The notes: generated by a model from the letters alone, not told the origin. A stretch of DNA of 64,000 bases from Dendrolimus kikuchii (GCA_019925095.2 CM034402.1:5343501-5407500); one strand, 5' to 3'; counted from the first letter of the stretch, positions 37,901-44,259 are shown. Program-made: numbers and translations.

Positions 37901-39708
37901 TCCGGCTTGAAGGACTAATAGTAAGCTTGTCCCTCGGTGGTATAGAGTTCATGAAGTAATTAGTACACTGTTAAAGTACTTAGAAGGCTATTTCGACCTC
38001 ACTACGTTTATTAAACGCGACAACGGTAAACGATATGCGGTTTTATGTATTGATGTGTGATTGCAGCGTTAGCCAGCTCCTTTCCTAGCAAAGCAGAGCC
38101 TGTAAAGCTCAAACATATCCCAGGAAGAAGCTGCTGCAAACGCAGCAAAACATCGCCTTGCGGGGGTGTGCACGGTCGCAGGCGGTTCGTGAGGAACGAC
38201 GTGATCGCCCGCGACTTGAGCATTCCCAGTGTTGAGGAATTTGTGGTGATGTCAGCGGGTCGGACAACGGCCGCTACACACACCCCTACGGGTTTGCTCC
38301 CCTACACTCGCGACCACCAGATCACGAAGTCCCACGATGGCACCCCCCGTAACCTCATCCGCCGGGATCAGGGCGATGTTTGAGAGGTCGCGAAAATCTC
38401 CTTCATGCCGCAGATAAGACACCAGACGCCACAGATGGCCACCTAAAACCCGAGATGACCATCGGACTCCGCAGACTGACCAACCATGCCACAGACGGAG
38501 CAAATGCGAAGCCCGTGATGGCCACCAAGCGAGCCGCCGACAACCCCTTATTGTTAGGCGGCTCCCGTACCCTGTCACCGGGGGGTAGTTGCCCTCTGGG
38601 AACTTAGTCCGGGGCAAAGAGTGCAAACTCAAGGCCCCTTGCCGGCTATGCCACCACTTGGCAAAGACGATGATCCTCTTAGTTACTACACAGCTTTTCT
38701 TGACTTAAAACCATATCCTGTTAAAACTTCCTTTTCATATTTAAAAAATTCAATGTATACAATCCATTTATCGAAATTGTAGGTATGGAAGAAGAATCTC
38801 TAAAAGTGTGCTTATCCTAGATTAGTAATTTTACTACTAATTTAATTTTTACTATCCTATTGTGTAATACATCGTATGTAAATATATCTAATTATATATG
38901 TTATCTTTATATATAAGTATATAGTAATTTATTTATATTATATTTTTTATATTAATTGATGGTTGTGATTATATTACTTTTGTTATAATTTAGTACACCA
39001 CCAAAAATCGTATATCTAATTTTTCTTTAAACTTTTCTTAGACACTGGGTTGCCTGGAAGAGATCGCTATAAGCGATAAGGCCGCCCATTTAATGCAATG
39101 CAAATGTATGCATATCAATTGTCTAGATTTAAGTATATGATGATCAATAAAGACTTTTCATTCATTCATTCATATAGACTACATCTTCTTGTTTATTTCA
39201 TCTATACAAAATCAGCAGTTTCCGAGAAATATTTATTTGCCATACATTGATAGTCGGACGGACGGACATGATGGATAACATTTTAGCCAAAATGGCTACA
39301 GAACCCTAGAAAAATGTTTAATAAAAAAAATAATATTGAATGAATGAATGAATATGCTTTATTGTGTTTTAAAAGATACAATTAATAGAAATAAAATTTT
39401 ACAATACAATAGACGGCCTTATCGCTATTAGCGATTTCTTCCACACACGCTTTGGTTGGACAAGAAATTTGATAAGAACAGAGGTATGTGGAATTATTAT
39501 CACTACCTAAGTACACTACCTACTACTAAGCTGACAATAACTGCTGCTGCATCCTTAAATTGAGCTACTTGATGATAAGTACTAATAATCCTCAAATTGG
39601 AATAGCAATTTATTTATCTACAAATATCATAAAAATTGAATGATTCAATTACTTACCAAAACAACTCCTTAAATAACTCAAAATGAACAGTAATAATTGT
39701 AATTTCAT
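10339..39708 (-). CDS. nAChRalpha8: Nicotinic acetylcholine receptor subunit, alpha8-like (whole gene, 3' end missing)
   Basis: Subunit of a pentameric cation channel gated by acetylcholine in the insect nervous system; insect nAChRs are the neonicotinoid targets. Exons in transcript order: 39708-39657, 37710-37517, 36576-36448, 35333-35172, 34527-34371, 32528-32401, then 27804-27629 or 26251-26076, 16943-16791 and 10451-10339. All are bounded by AG/GT and phases agree up to the exon at 16791. Seen: signal peptide, Cys-loop with 13 residues between the cysteines, loop C Tyr-Tyr-Pro-Cys-Cys, M1, M2, M3 and part of the intracellular loop. The sequence resembles insect beta1 most, but the vicinal cysteines define an alpha subunit; alpha8 is the insect alpha in that group, and its Drosophila orthologue (beta2) lost them. 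M4 and the stop are not in view. Family is certain; the alpha8 assignment is inference. Confidence 0.9.
10803..10966. repeat. AT/TA microsatellite
   Basis: Nearly continuous TA repeats, broken by a few short insertions. The long open frame across it is an artefact of the repeat. Confidence 0.9.
11072..11235 (-). mobile_element. Helitron-like fragment
   Basis: Begins (plus strand) ACTAGCTAACCCGGCAAACG, the inverted form of the ...CTAGT end, and continues AAATCGGTGAAGCCGTTTCGG-like sequence. The other end is cut by the LINE tail at 11236. Confidence 0.45.
11236..11415. mobile_element. Two (ATGT)n-family LINE tails, tail to tail
   Basis: 11240-11275 is the 3' end in plus orientation (CCCCGCAAGGGAACTGGCGT). 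11295-11415 is a second 3' end in minus orientation, reaching GGCCTTCCACGACTTCTGCAT. They meet at short ATGT/ACAT runs. Confidence 0.6.
11711..12002 (-). mobile_element. tRNA-derived SINE
   Basis: On the minus strand the head reads TGGTAGCGTAATGGCTAGCG (box A-like) and further on GGGTTGGATCC (box B-like). The body is shared with 18440, 19365 and 59370, and an A/T-rich tail precedes AACAGCCC. A 10-bp target duplication, TACTTGAATA, flanks it (11701-11710, 12003-12012). Confidence 0.8.
12060..12420 (-). repeat. Probable LINE 3'-region fragment
   Basis: On the minus strand it reads GGAACTGATTAAGGGATCCC and similar text that I associate with lepidopteran LINE 3' regions; no intact frame. Confidence 0.35.
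13185..13370 (+). mobile_element. Old copy of the (ATGT)n-tail LINE
   Basis: Decayed frame still reads [12 protein letters not shown] and SAYPHG, and it ends CAGGCGTGATAGTAGCATGTATGTATG. This matches the end of the family at 2270 at a greater distance. Confidence 0.6.
13445..13572 (-). mobile_element. Non-LTR 3' end with (GAAA)n tail
   Basis: Inverted relative of 5353-5564: GAAAGAAAG run, then TTTGCACTCAGC. Short and diverged. Confidence 0.5.
13629..14192 (-). mobile_element. Helitron-like element with internal minisatellite
   Basis: Starts ACTAGCGGCCCCGGCAGACG (inverted CTAGT end) and ends in TATATATATAGA. Inside are three near-complete units of 116-118 bp plus a partial one (13681-14055), each beginning CGATC(C/T)CA(G/A)CGCCA and containing CACTCAAACACA and AAAATCACCAAA. 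Non-autonomous; no coding. Confidence 0.6.
13681..14055. repeat. ~117-bp tandem repeat, about 3.2 units
   Basis: Units begin at 13681, 13797, 13915 and 14033. Units are very similar but not identical. Confidence 0.85.
14690..15108. mobile_element. Solo LTR
   Basis: 419 bp beginning TGTTACGA and ending TCGTAACA (TG...CA with an 8-bp inverted repeat), flanked by ATAT on both sides as a 4-bp target duplication. No internal retroviral-type coding sequence adjoins it, so it is best read as the product of LTR-LTR recombination. The superfamily is not determined; a 4-bp duplication is compatible with Gypsy. Confidence 0.7.
15113..16000. other. Intronic DNA, nothing firm
   Basis: 15420-15620 is somewhat GC-richer, with CCGGT repeats. 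The 76-codon frame at 15639-15869 is AT-rich, lacks family motifs and is not supported. Confidence 0.35.
16009..16645. mobile_element. Foldback element with long inverted arms
   Basis: The left arm (about 16009-16200) and right arm (about 16460-16645) are inverted copies: AGACGAGAAATCTT..., TCTCCATCGTTTATATA and AAATAGCTTCAATRTAC occur in both. Ends read ATATTGTAAAATTCTAA and its inverse. No transposase. The right half has a relative at 51640-51858. Confidence 0.7.
16791..16943 (-). CDS. nAChRalpha8: nAChR exon 8: start of the M3-M4 cytoplasmic loop
   Basis: 153 bases; the first G completes Arg (HFR) and the exon continues [20 protein letters not shown], then LLMMRR and [25 protein letters not shown] and MAPW-like motifs after M3 and the [14 protein letters not shown] stretch are typical of the insect beta1/alpha8 group. 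Acceptor GCTCAG, donor GTAAGA. It ends in phase 2, which does not match the phase of the next exon found (10451), so a further exon is expected between them. Confidence 0.93.
17130..17340. repeat. GC-rich repeat remnant
   Basis: CCCCACCCAGGCCTCCGAGA and neighbours look retrotransposon-derived, but no frame is intact. It lies in the intron between exons 7b and 8. Confidence 0.3.
17460..17750. repeat. Repeat also present at the right edge of the window
   Basis: GCGTTACAATC, CAAGTGGAACGG and GGGTCGYTGTGAGCGYTGTG are shared with 63865-64000. Confidence 0.5.
17760..18110 (+). mobile_element. Decayed LINE ORF2 C-terminus
   Basis: Broken frames read [24 protein letters not shown] and [11 protein letters not shown], matching the C-terminal region of Jockey-type ORF2 proteins. 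Stops and frameshifts throughout. Confidence 0.5.
18240..18385 (+). repeat. Dispersed repeat A, 5' part
   Basis: TTGCTGGAGTGCAGCA start and GGTTACCGTCGC block; the copy stops after GGGACTGGAAC. Confidence 0.6.
18440..18690 (-). mobile_element. tRNA-derived SINE, partial
   Basis: Same body as 11711-12002 (CAGCCCATAAAGGCGCACTG, CCCGCCACGCTTG, TTCGAACC); the head is lost. Confidence 0.65.
19365..19662 (+). mobile_element. tRNA-derived SINE, full length
   Basis: Head GTGGTAGCGTAATGGCTAGC contains a box A-like sequence and GCGGGTTCGATAATG a box B-like one, as in RNA polymerase III promoters of SINEs. The body continues to GGGCTGATATTATTATTATA. Confidence 0.8.
19707..20102 (+). mobile_element. 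5'-truncated (ATGT)n-tail LINE
   Basis: Frame 19715-20083 is intact and nearly identical to 2278-2673, with the same end (RAYPARELA) and tail. TTATTA at 19701-19706 and 20103-20108 is a probable short target duplication. Confidence 0.85.
20579..20875 (-). mobile_element. mariner 3' end
   Basis: Outer end TTAGGTTGGGGAAAAAGTTT is a mariner-type terminal repeat. Inward, on the minus strand, are [13 protein letters not shown] (third catalytic Asp of the DD34D triad) and a C-terminus ending near RWQKVIQQ. There are in-frame stops, so it is a dead copy; the rest of the transposon is missing. Confidence 0.8.
21102..21348 (-). repeat. Dispersed repeat A, near full length
   Basis: Inverted: GGCGGCCTGTCGTAAGAGG, TGGCTACCACTC, CACTTTCCATCAGGTGG. 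Confidence 0.7.
21498..21586. repeat. 89-bp repeat, copy 1
   Basis: Identical base for base to 22554-22642. Starts GACCCCTAACATTTTC, ends TTTATAATGGAC. Confidence 0.95.
22118..22321 (+). mobile_element. Helitron-like (Lep1-type) element, near complete
   Basis: 5' TCTATACTAATATTATAAA, interior CTACTGAACCGATTT and GAAAGCTACGTTAAC, 3' GCGCCGGGCCGCTAGT. These ends and the lack of target duplication fit non-autonomous lepidopteran Helitrons. Confidence 0.7.
22554..22642. repeat. 89-bp repeat, copy 2, running into a hairpin
   Basis: Identical to 21498-21586. The next bases (AGTAGG) extend the end into a perfect 12-bp stem, CCTACTGTCCAT/ATGGACAGTAGG, with a 10-base loop. Confidence 0.95.
22811..22853. 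repeat. Hairpin, 19-bp stem and 5-base loop
   Basis: CGAGGTAGTAATAGTAACT faces AGTTACTACTACTACCTCG with one mismatch. Confidence 0.85.
23876..24045 (-). mobile_element. Helitron-like fragment
   Basis: CAGCAGATATTGTCCTGCC, then GATCCGATCCCAGCGCCACC, and ends TGTATATATAG; a diverged relative of 13629-14192. Confidence 0.5.
24060..24310. repeat. LINE 3'-UTR-like repeat
   Basis: Shares ACATTGCCTCGCTGAATAGC and CCCGAGGTATAAACCAG with 4630-4850 and 44810-45010. Confidence 0.45.
25018..25072 (+). repeat. Dispersed repeat A, short fragment
   Basis: Only CGGCCCACTTTATCGATAGC and GGTTACCGTTGCCTATGG remain. Confidence 0.5.
25590..26040 (-). mobile_element. LINE reverse-transcriptase fragment, RTE-like
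   Basis: On the minus strand the frame 26016-25687 reads [21 protein letters not shown] and later IGLYVNHSK, resembling the end of the RT domain of RTE-type LINEs. It lies immediately 3' of nAChR exon 7b in the same transcript. Confidence 0.45.
26076..26251 (-). CDS. nAChRalpha8: nAChR exon 7b: M2-M3, alternative version b
   Basis: 176 bases, acceptor CCATAG, donor GTAAGT. Encodes M2 starting [20 protein letters not shown], then M3. Compared with 7a it has Ser for Cys at 4', Leu for Gly at 17', and Met for Val and Val for Ile in M3. Leu at 17' is the usual residue in this subunit group, so 7b looks like the conventional form. The frame is intact and nearly all base differences from 7a are silent, so it is not a decayed copy. 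A LINE fragment begins about 35 bases downstream of its donor. Confidence 0.9.
26252..27628. other. Intron between exons 7a and 7b
   Basis: AT-rich, about 1.4 kb. No third exon copy and no transposon ends seen. Any splicing control elements cannot be named from sequence alone. Confidence 0.5.
27629..27804 (-). CDS. nAChRalpha8: nAChR exon 7a: M2-M3, alternative version a
   Basis: 176 bases, phase 0 in and phase 2 out; acceptor CCTTAG, donor GTAAAT. Encodes the M2 pore helix starting [20 protein letters not shown], the M2-M3 linker IIPPTS and M3 ending NVHF, plus AG of a split Arg. In M2 numbering it has Cys at 4', Val at 9' and Gly at 17'. It is the 5' member of a tandem pair with exon 7b: same length, phase and boundaries, 39 of 176 bases different but only 4 of 58 residues. 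Splicing both would break the frame, so use should be mutually exclusive (inference). Confidence 0.9.
28540..28589. repeat. 50-bp target duplication, copy 1
   Basis: Matches 28810-28859 with one difference; the pair flanks the Penelope-related insertion. Confidence 0.9.
28590..28809 (-). mobile_element. Short Penelope-related insertion
   Basis: 28590-28709 is the terminal sequence of the Penelope-like element at 49028 (TTAAGTTTTCGCGACTTG, GACGTTTCGGCCACTTTTCA). The remaining 100 bp is unrelated. It carries the GAAACGTC half of the ribozyme-like motif but not its other half. Confidence 0.7.
28810..28859. repeat. 50-bp target duplication, copy 2
   Basis: See 28540-28589; single T/G difference. 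Confidence 0.9.
28916..29075 (+). mobile_element. Penelope-like 3'-UTR fragment
   Basis: GTATGTTTGCTGAAGAGTTT through GAAGCGGTAGTAAATTAG matches 50383-50530 of the element at 49028. No coding part. Confidence 0.7.
29160..29220 (+). mobile_element. LINE tail with (ATCT)n
   Basis: GCAATAAAGTGTTATCTATC is shared with 42421 and, inverted, 46196. Confidence 0.5.
29805..29870 (-). repeat. Dispersed repeat A, short fragment
   Basis: ACCTGATGGAAAGTGGTCACC block only. Confidence 0.35.
30660..31620 (+). pseudogene. Degraded coding-like tract, origin unknown
   Basis: Several long plus-strand frames follow one another with stops and shifts between them. One runs 30686-30931 (81 codons, basic C-terminus with [10 protein letters not shown]); later pieces include [33 protein letters not shown] and [14 protein letters not shown]. 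The amino-acid composition is protein-like, with Trp and Cys present. It could be a decayed retrogene, a large DNA transposon gene or an old viral insertion. No family recognised. Confidence 0.35.
32401..32528 (-). CDS. nAChRalpha8: nAChR exon 6: first transmembrane helix M1
   Basis: 128 bases, completing a split Asp codon and adding 42 codons. Contains [17 protein letters not shown] leading into the M1 helix ([18 protein letters not shown]) and the M1-M2 turn PSDSGEK. Glu and Lys at the end are positions -1' and 0' of M2. Because it ends in phase 0 exactly at position 0', the next exon supplies the whole pore helix. Acceptor TTTCAG, donor GTAAGT. Confidence 0.95.
32900..33490 (+). mobile_element. 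LINE ORF2 C-terminus and 3' UTR, Jockey-like
   Basis: Frame 32900-33091 reads [20 protein letters not shown] and [14 protein letters not shown], typical of the end of Jockey-type ORF2. The 3' UTR follows (GCTGGGGAGTTTCGTGCCGC; TTTGAATTTGAATTTTGAG at the end). 5'-truncated. Relatives, inverted, at 48838 and 50693. Confidence 0.7.
33664..33797 (+). mobile_element. Helitron-like 5' fragment
   Basis: TTCTATACTAATATAAAGAGG then GAAATGCTACATTAGCCC; cut off on the right by a LINE insertion. Confidence 0.55.
33798..34160 (-). mobile_element. 5'-truncated (ATGT)n-tail LINE
   Basis: Minus-strand frame 34120-33821 is intact and near identical to the copy at 2270. The tail (ACAT)n lies at its left end. 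Inserted into a Helitron-like copy within the nAChR intron between exons 5 and 6. Confidence 0.85.
34371..34527 (-). CDS. nAChRalpha8: nAChR exon 5: loop C with vicinal cysteines
   Basis: 157 bases (52 codons plus one base). Starts [13 protein letters not shown] and includes [14 protein letters not shown]. Near its end is [12 protein letters not shown]: the adjacent cysteines and preceding tyrosine are the hallmark of alpha subunits. The later loop C aromatic, Tyr-198 in Torpedo alpha numbering, is Phe here. These cysteines separate this gene from insect beta1, whose flanking sequence is otherwise very similar. Acceptor TTACAG, donor GTAGTT. Confidence 0.95.
34676..34750. repeat. GA/CT microsatellite forming a hairpin
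   Basis: GAGAGAGAGAGAG, a short AATAAATATTATT centre, then a longer CT run. Confidence 0.85.
35172..35333 (-). CDS. nAChRalpha8: nAChR exon 4: Cys-loop and loop B
   Basis: 162 bases, 54 codons, phase 0 at both ends; acceptor TTTCAG, donor GTGATT (a weaker donor than the others). Starts [15 protein letters not shown]. It contains the signature Cys-loop: Cys-28 and Cys-42 of the exon are separated by 13 residues including FPFDEQ. The following GSWTYNG carries the loop B tryptophan that makes the cation-pi contact with agonist. Confidence 0.95.
35619..35702 (+). mobile_element. 84-bp (ATGT)n-tail LINE end
   Basis: Only the last bases of the ORF and the tail, flanked by the 11-bp duplication TGCTGGTCTTA (35608-35618, 35703-35713). 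Lies in the nAChR intron between exons 3 and 4. Confidence 0.9.
36448..36576 (-). CDS. nAChRalpha8: nAChR exon 3: ligand-binding domain, loop A
   Basis: 129 bases, exactly 43 codons, phase 0 on both sides (acceptor TTTCAG, donor GTAAGA). Begins [16 protein letters not shown] and ends NNWDGNYE. It includes the strongly conserved [12 protein letters not shown] with the loop A tyrosine of the agonist site. The open frame continues past the donor into the intron, which is not coding. Confidence 0.95.
36590..37510. other. nAChR intron, nothing recognised
   Basis: AT-rich. 36870-36960 has a weak tRNA-like head (GGTAGCTTAGTGATACTAAC) but no convincing SINE body. Confidence 0.4.
37517..37710 (-). 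CDS. nAChRalpha8: nAChR exon 2: N-terminal helix and start of ligand-binding domain
   Basis: 194 bases, acceptor CGCAG, donor GTAAGG. Encodes 65 residues counting the split Gly. It holds the N-terminal helix ([11 protein letters not shown]), the stretch NYNRLIRPV, the first beta strands ([15 protein letters not shown]) and ends in NLWVEQ, whose Trp is the loop D position that lines the complementary face of the acetylcholine site. Many insect nAChR genes split this region into two exons; here it is one. Confidence 0.93.
38040..38690. repeat. GC-rich retrotransposon remnant in nAChR intron 1
   Basis: 38420-38640 is similar to 57410-57640 (GCCACAGATGGC, GCCGCAGACTG, GGTAGTTGCC, CCGGGGCAAAGAG). 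Overlapping long frames on both strands reflect high GC and no domain is recognised. Confidence 0.45.
39047..39173 (+). mobile_element. LINE 3' end with (CATT)n tail
   Basis: GGTTGCCTGGAAGAGATCGC, CGATAAGGCCGCCCATT, AATAAAGA, then CATT repeats. Same 3' UTR as 53765-54327. Confidence 0.65.
39338..39445 (-). mobile_element. LINE 3' end with (TGAA)n tail
   Basis: Inverted relative of 39047-39173: ATGAATGAATG, then GACGGCCTTATCGCTATTAG. Confidence 0.6.
39657..39708 (-). CDS. nAChRalpha8: nAChR exon 1: start codon and signal peptide
   Basis: Starts at ATG (39708-39706) and encodes [17 protein letters not shown] plus one base, which with the next exon makes Gly. The Leu/Ile/Phe-rich core after a lysine is a typical short signal peptide, as expected for a receptor subunit entering the secretory pathway. 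The donor is GTAAGT. The joined reading continues straight into the mature N-terminus, which supports this start. No promoter could be recognised upstream; a 5' UTR exon may lie further right. Confidence 0.75.
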
Positions 39709-40325
39709 CTTTTTAATACTTTATTTTCGTTTAACGGTACATGTTTTTATTATTTCACCTGAAATTCCTAAACTCTAATAGTACTACGCAGGCGTAATCA
39801 ATACAATAAGGCTACGACGAGCTTTCGCAAATTTTCGCTACGAAGGTGCTACGACCGCCTACGAAAATATTGTTCTGTATTCGTCACTAGATGTCGTTAT
39901 TTAACTACTTTTTAATAAGAACAGATTTTTCAATCATCATATAAAAGTTACCATAAAATAAATTATAACCTGATTCAATGTAAAAGTGAAATAAGTAAAT
40001 TATTGTGTTTACGTACCCGTATGTATTTTTATCCTATCATTTTTTTTCTGTCTGATGATTAAAAATTAGTCTTAAATTATTTGATTAACCAATGTGATAT
40101 TCGTTAGTTAAAAAATTATTAACGGCTCTTATTTTATATTCTTGATACTAGGAACTAAAATTCTGTTCATAATTATAGCGCATATACTGCGAGGAATGAT
40201 TTGAAACAAATTGATACTAGGTGTCAATATTTAAAATTTGATTCAAAATCAATTTCTATTGTTATGGGCGTTTTTTTATAATATACTATGTATTTTTTTA
40301 ATAACTAATTATATGTATGGAAAAA

Positions 40326-40390
40326 CTGTTGTTCGTGCCTACCCCGCAAGGGAACTGGCGTGAAGTTATGTATGTATGTATGTATGTATG
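40326..40390 (+). mobile_element. 65-bp (ATGT)n-tail LINE end
   Basis: CTGTTGTTCGTGCCTACCCC to the tail, flanked by TATGGAAAAA at 40316-40325 and 40391-40400. Smallest copy in the window. Confidence 0.85.
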
Positions 40391-40960
40391 TATGGAAAAA
40401 TAAAACAAATACCTCAAAATTAATATAAAACATTTTTATTAAATTATCCTAAATAATTATAACAAAGTAGCCAATTTTCTTACAATAACAATTGCTATAT
40501 TAAAATTATTACACAATTCTAATCAATTAATTTTATTTCACACGAATAACTACAAAACTTATTTTTCCCATATAAAAAAAATACCAGAAACTAGAAAGCA
40601 ACAATAATTCCCAATAAAAAAACGTTACTATTCGTTACTTACTTACACGTATATAAAACGTTTTTTTTTTTAATTTTTGGTTGATTTGATCTAAAACTTG
40701 ATTCAAAAAACAAAATTTTCAAAACACTAGAAAAAATACCAAACTTACTTTTTCACCGTTTAGTAGTAGTAATAGTAATAGTAGTACTAGTATCCTCTTG
40801 ATATAAACCAAATCAATTCGTTAAAAGCTATACATTCGCAAATTCATGAATAGGATGGTTGACATTGAAATCAACTGAGATACTGAAGTATATAAGTTTA
40901 TACTTATGTGTATAAGATACAAAAACGCTAAGGCTACCTATATTTTTTTTTTTTATTGCA

Positions 40961-41180
40961 GGAGATCAGCAGACAGGCAGACGGCCCACTTGATGGAAAG
41001 CGGTTACCATCGCCTATGGACATTTGCAACACCAAAGTTGCTACAAATGCGCTGCTGCTCTCTTAAGGGAGACTGGAACCTGGTCACTAATGCCGGAACA
41101 CAACTCAAGGTTGTTATGGCGACATACTTTAAACCAGGGGTGGTAGCCATCCAGTCGGGCAAATGCCCTACCACCTGGGG
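40961..41180 (+). repeat. Repeat A, short subfamily
   Basis: GCAGGAGATCAGCAG start, stops at CCCTACCACCTGG. Same limits as 47296-47516 and 56180-56403. Confidence 0.8.
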
Positions 41181-41617
41181 AATTTTGTACCAACGTTGCA
41201 AATTATGACGATATTTCTATACCAAGTCAAATAGCGTATTAATTATAGTATAAGCAGTAATTAAAATCATTTCTATCACGACATGGTATTTGAACGCCCG
41301 CTCTTTTATATGAACATTGTTTCGGAATCTATTGTGATATGTGTCAACTACCCCATTGAGAACATTCAAACATCCAAACAAAGTCACTTCCTTGTTTTCA
41401 TAGTTCACATATTAGTATGAAAGTATAATTTTACCTGTAGTGAAAATACACTGTGAAAATTTTACTATAATTTTAACAACTATAAGTTAATTTGGAAGAG
41501 ACAAAATTTCATATTTCGTTTTAATAATAATTATTTCAAACATTCATTATTTAACTTAACAGTCCTTAACACCACAATTAACTTCTTGATTATTTTGAGA
41601 GTTTTCCAGAAGTTCCA

Positions 41618-41688
41618 TTATCTCATATTCTTTCTTTGTCGATTTAAACTTCTTCTGTAATAGAATGTCTCAGCAGATACTTCTTCCG
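41618..41688 (-). CDS. Terminal exon of the same unidentified protein
   Basis: Acceptor is a long pyrimidine tract ending TTTTTAG. Joined to 43628 the frame reads Ala, then EEVSAETFYYRRSLNRQRKN, then MR and TAA (41620-41618). The tail is basic. A second open frame overlaps this exon and runs to about 41560 but cannot be reached in phase from the upstream exon. The intervening intron holds a repeat A copy and a 233-bp TG microsatellite. Function unknown. Confidence 0.4.
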
Positions 41689-42012
41689 CTAAAAAGAAAA
41701 AGATGATAATTATGATATGATATGTCTGTGACTGATTCGATTCCTAGCATGGTAAATGTATATGTAATAATACTCTTTATTGTACAACAACATGACAGAG
41801 AAAAAAAATGTTCTTTGAATAAAAAATAAACAAAATATTATATACGTATAAAATATATTCAACTGTAAACATTTATAGATTTTTGTAGATATGTTTTTGT
41901 ATGTTATGTGTATATATAGGTATACCTAATCTTGCCATAAATATTGGACATAAACCATAAACACAATGAACAATCATATAAAAATGACAGATTCCAAATT
42001 CAAATGTAATAT

Positions 42013-42213
42013 AATTTTTTCTTAAGTTTTCGCGACTTTTATATATAATAAAACTACGTTTTAACGGTTTTAAGCGCGGTAATTTTATTTGATTTTGGTT
42101 TTTCAGACGTTTCGGCCACTTTTCAGTGGCCGTGATCACGGAAGAACTGAACGAAACGTCGGAAAAACCAAAATCAAATAAAATTACCGCGCTTAAAACC
42201 GTTAAAACGTAGT
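42013..42213. mobile_element. Palindromic Penelope-terminus insertion
   Basis: Two inverted pieces of the Penelope terminus meet at the ribozyme-like region (left about 42018-42150, right about 42155-42213). Flanked by a 14-bp duplication, TTCAAATGTAATAT, at 41999-42012 and 42214-42227. Confidence 0.8.
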
Positions 42214-42420
42214 TTCAAATGTAATATTTTGTTTCTTTTTAATTGTAACAGTGTTTATGGCCAGAATAAGTATATATATGTGTGTATATGTGTATATATA
42301 TATATATAACATATAAAACATCTGTATACCTGCATATAGCATTTATGTATTTATTACTAAAATGTAAGTAGTCGTACTATATGTTATGTGTAGTACCACG
42401 CCATTATAATCTCAATTCAT

Positions 42421-42543
42421 TCCTGGGGTTATCTGGAACAGATCGGTTTTTGCGATAAGACTACCCTTTGTGCATAATTAGATATAGTTCTAGTCTATAA
42501 GTTTATTTTTATATTGGTGTATAATAAAGAGTTATCTATCTAT
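42421..42543 (+). mobile_element. LINE 3' end with (ATCT)n tail
   Basis: GGTTATCTGGAACAGATCGG, GATAAGACTACCC, AATAAAGAGTTATCTATC. Confidence 0.6.
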
Positions 42544-42689
42544 CTGTATTTTGGAAACTACGTTATTTACTATGATCTGCATGTGTTGGGTCGGTCCCAG
42601 AGAAATCCCATTATACATTACCCATAAGTTTGACTTGCTTAGCTTGGGGATATACAATGTGTGCGTTTGTCTGCCAATTATATTATTAA

Positions 42690-42900
42690 TAATAGCTGTT
42701 ACCCGCGACTTCGTCCAGGTAGATTTTTTCCCGGAAACCTAATTTTAAAGTAGCCTAAGTTACTCCTTATAATATCAGCTATCTGCCAGTGAAAGTGCCG
42801 TCAAAATCGGTCTCGCCGTTTCAGAGATTAGCCGGAACAAACAGACGGAGTAAATTTTTAAAAATTGATTTGGTTATATAAATACCGTATATACTTTCAT
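42690..42900 (-). mobile_element. Helitron-like element, inverted
   Basis: AGCTGTTACCCGCGACTTCG at the left, CCGTTTCAGAGATTAGCCGG inside. A diverged copy is at 55150-55447. Confidence 0.45.
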
Positions 42901-42979
42901 ATGCATTTAGTAAAAAGCTGTTATTTTGGCATTACAAACAGACACTTCAATTTTATTTATTTTTATAGTCTTTTTTATT

Positions 42980-43254
42980 GCAGAGTTCAGCAGACAGGCA
43001 GACGGCCCACTTGATGGACATTTGTAACACCAAAGATGCTACAAATGAGCTGCTGATCTCTTAAGAGGAAACTGGAACCTGACCGCTGATGCCGAAACAC
43101 AACTCAAGGTTGTTATGACGGCATACTCTAGATCAGGGGTGGTAGCCATCCAGTCGGGCATATACCCTACCTGGCTGTGGGTTGTTTTGTTGCCTCTTAC
43201 GACAGGCCACACGTCCGCAGGAAATTGTATTCCTTCTCCGTTCCTGCACGGATA
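42980..43254 (+). repeat. Dispersed repeat A, full length with small deletion
   Basis: GCAGAGTTCAGCAG start, TTCCTGCACGGAT end. It lacks the GAAAGCGGTTACC block. Confidence 0.75.
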
Positions 43255-43279
43255 GATTATTGAAACAGGTGAAGACGTG

Positions 43280-43528
<249 letters not shown>

Positions 43529-43627
43529 CATATAGATATACTAAGTATAAATAAATCCGAATTAGATTAAAATTACACAAGAATACCACAGTTAAAAAAA
43601 ACGAAAACATCTAGGACTATTTCTTAC

Positions 43628-43729
43628 CATCAACAGGAACTTTGGGAATCGGCCACAAACTAAATGGGTAATAATAAGCTTTTGGTAATCTTCTAACGAG
43701 AATTGCTCTATCGTGCACCATTTTCATTT
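43628..43729 (-). CDS. Exon of an unidentified small protein
   Basis: Acceptor TTATTTTCAG, donor GTAAGA. One frame is open throughout: two bases, then MKMVHDRAILVRRLPKAYYP, FSLWPIPKVPVD and one final base. The other frames are closed. The pattern of strong splice sites around an open, proline-rich frame in otherwise repeat-filled DNA suggests a real exon. It joins in frame to 41618-41688. I do not recognise the protein; the upstream exon or the true start was not found, and the first ATG here may or may not be the initiator. Confidence 0.45.
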
Positions 43730-44259
43730 CTGAAAATAAAACAATATACTTACTAAAGGTTGTAATTAGTCGTACATGACATCGTCGATATCCAAATCAC
43801 TGGTTTCAATGAATATACGACCGTACAAAAGTCCCAAAAACTCCCAGTGAATCAAAATTAAACGTGACAGATGTTCAAAATTATATGTATTTTCTTATAA
43901 CATAAGACTTGTGTCTATACAATTGGTTTTTTTTTAATTTTTATTAACAACTTTACGGTCTCTAGTTCCGTACCCTTCTTTTACAATTAAATTTAAGAAC
44001 AAGTTTAGAAGTTGTACACGCTTATTTCTTACTTTTGTTAATATTTGTGTGACATTTAATTAATGTATGTTGGTGTTGTGGTGTACCTTAAGAATAATAA
44101 TATACAATTCGTTAAGCCATAGTGAGTTCCAAAACGGTACAGCGCCATCCAGTTTTGCCTTGATAAATAAAATATTAATACCAATTCCGACAACAACATT
44201 TAGATTTATCAATACAATTTAAATTTATTAAAAACTTAACAATAACATTAAAACTAATT

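Noticed and set aside
38011..38632. Frames of 90-126 codons on both strands
   Set aside because: High GC lengthens all frames; the stretch is repeated at 57410 and has no domain.
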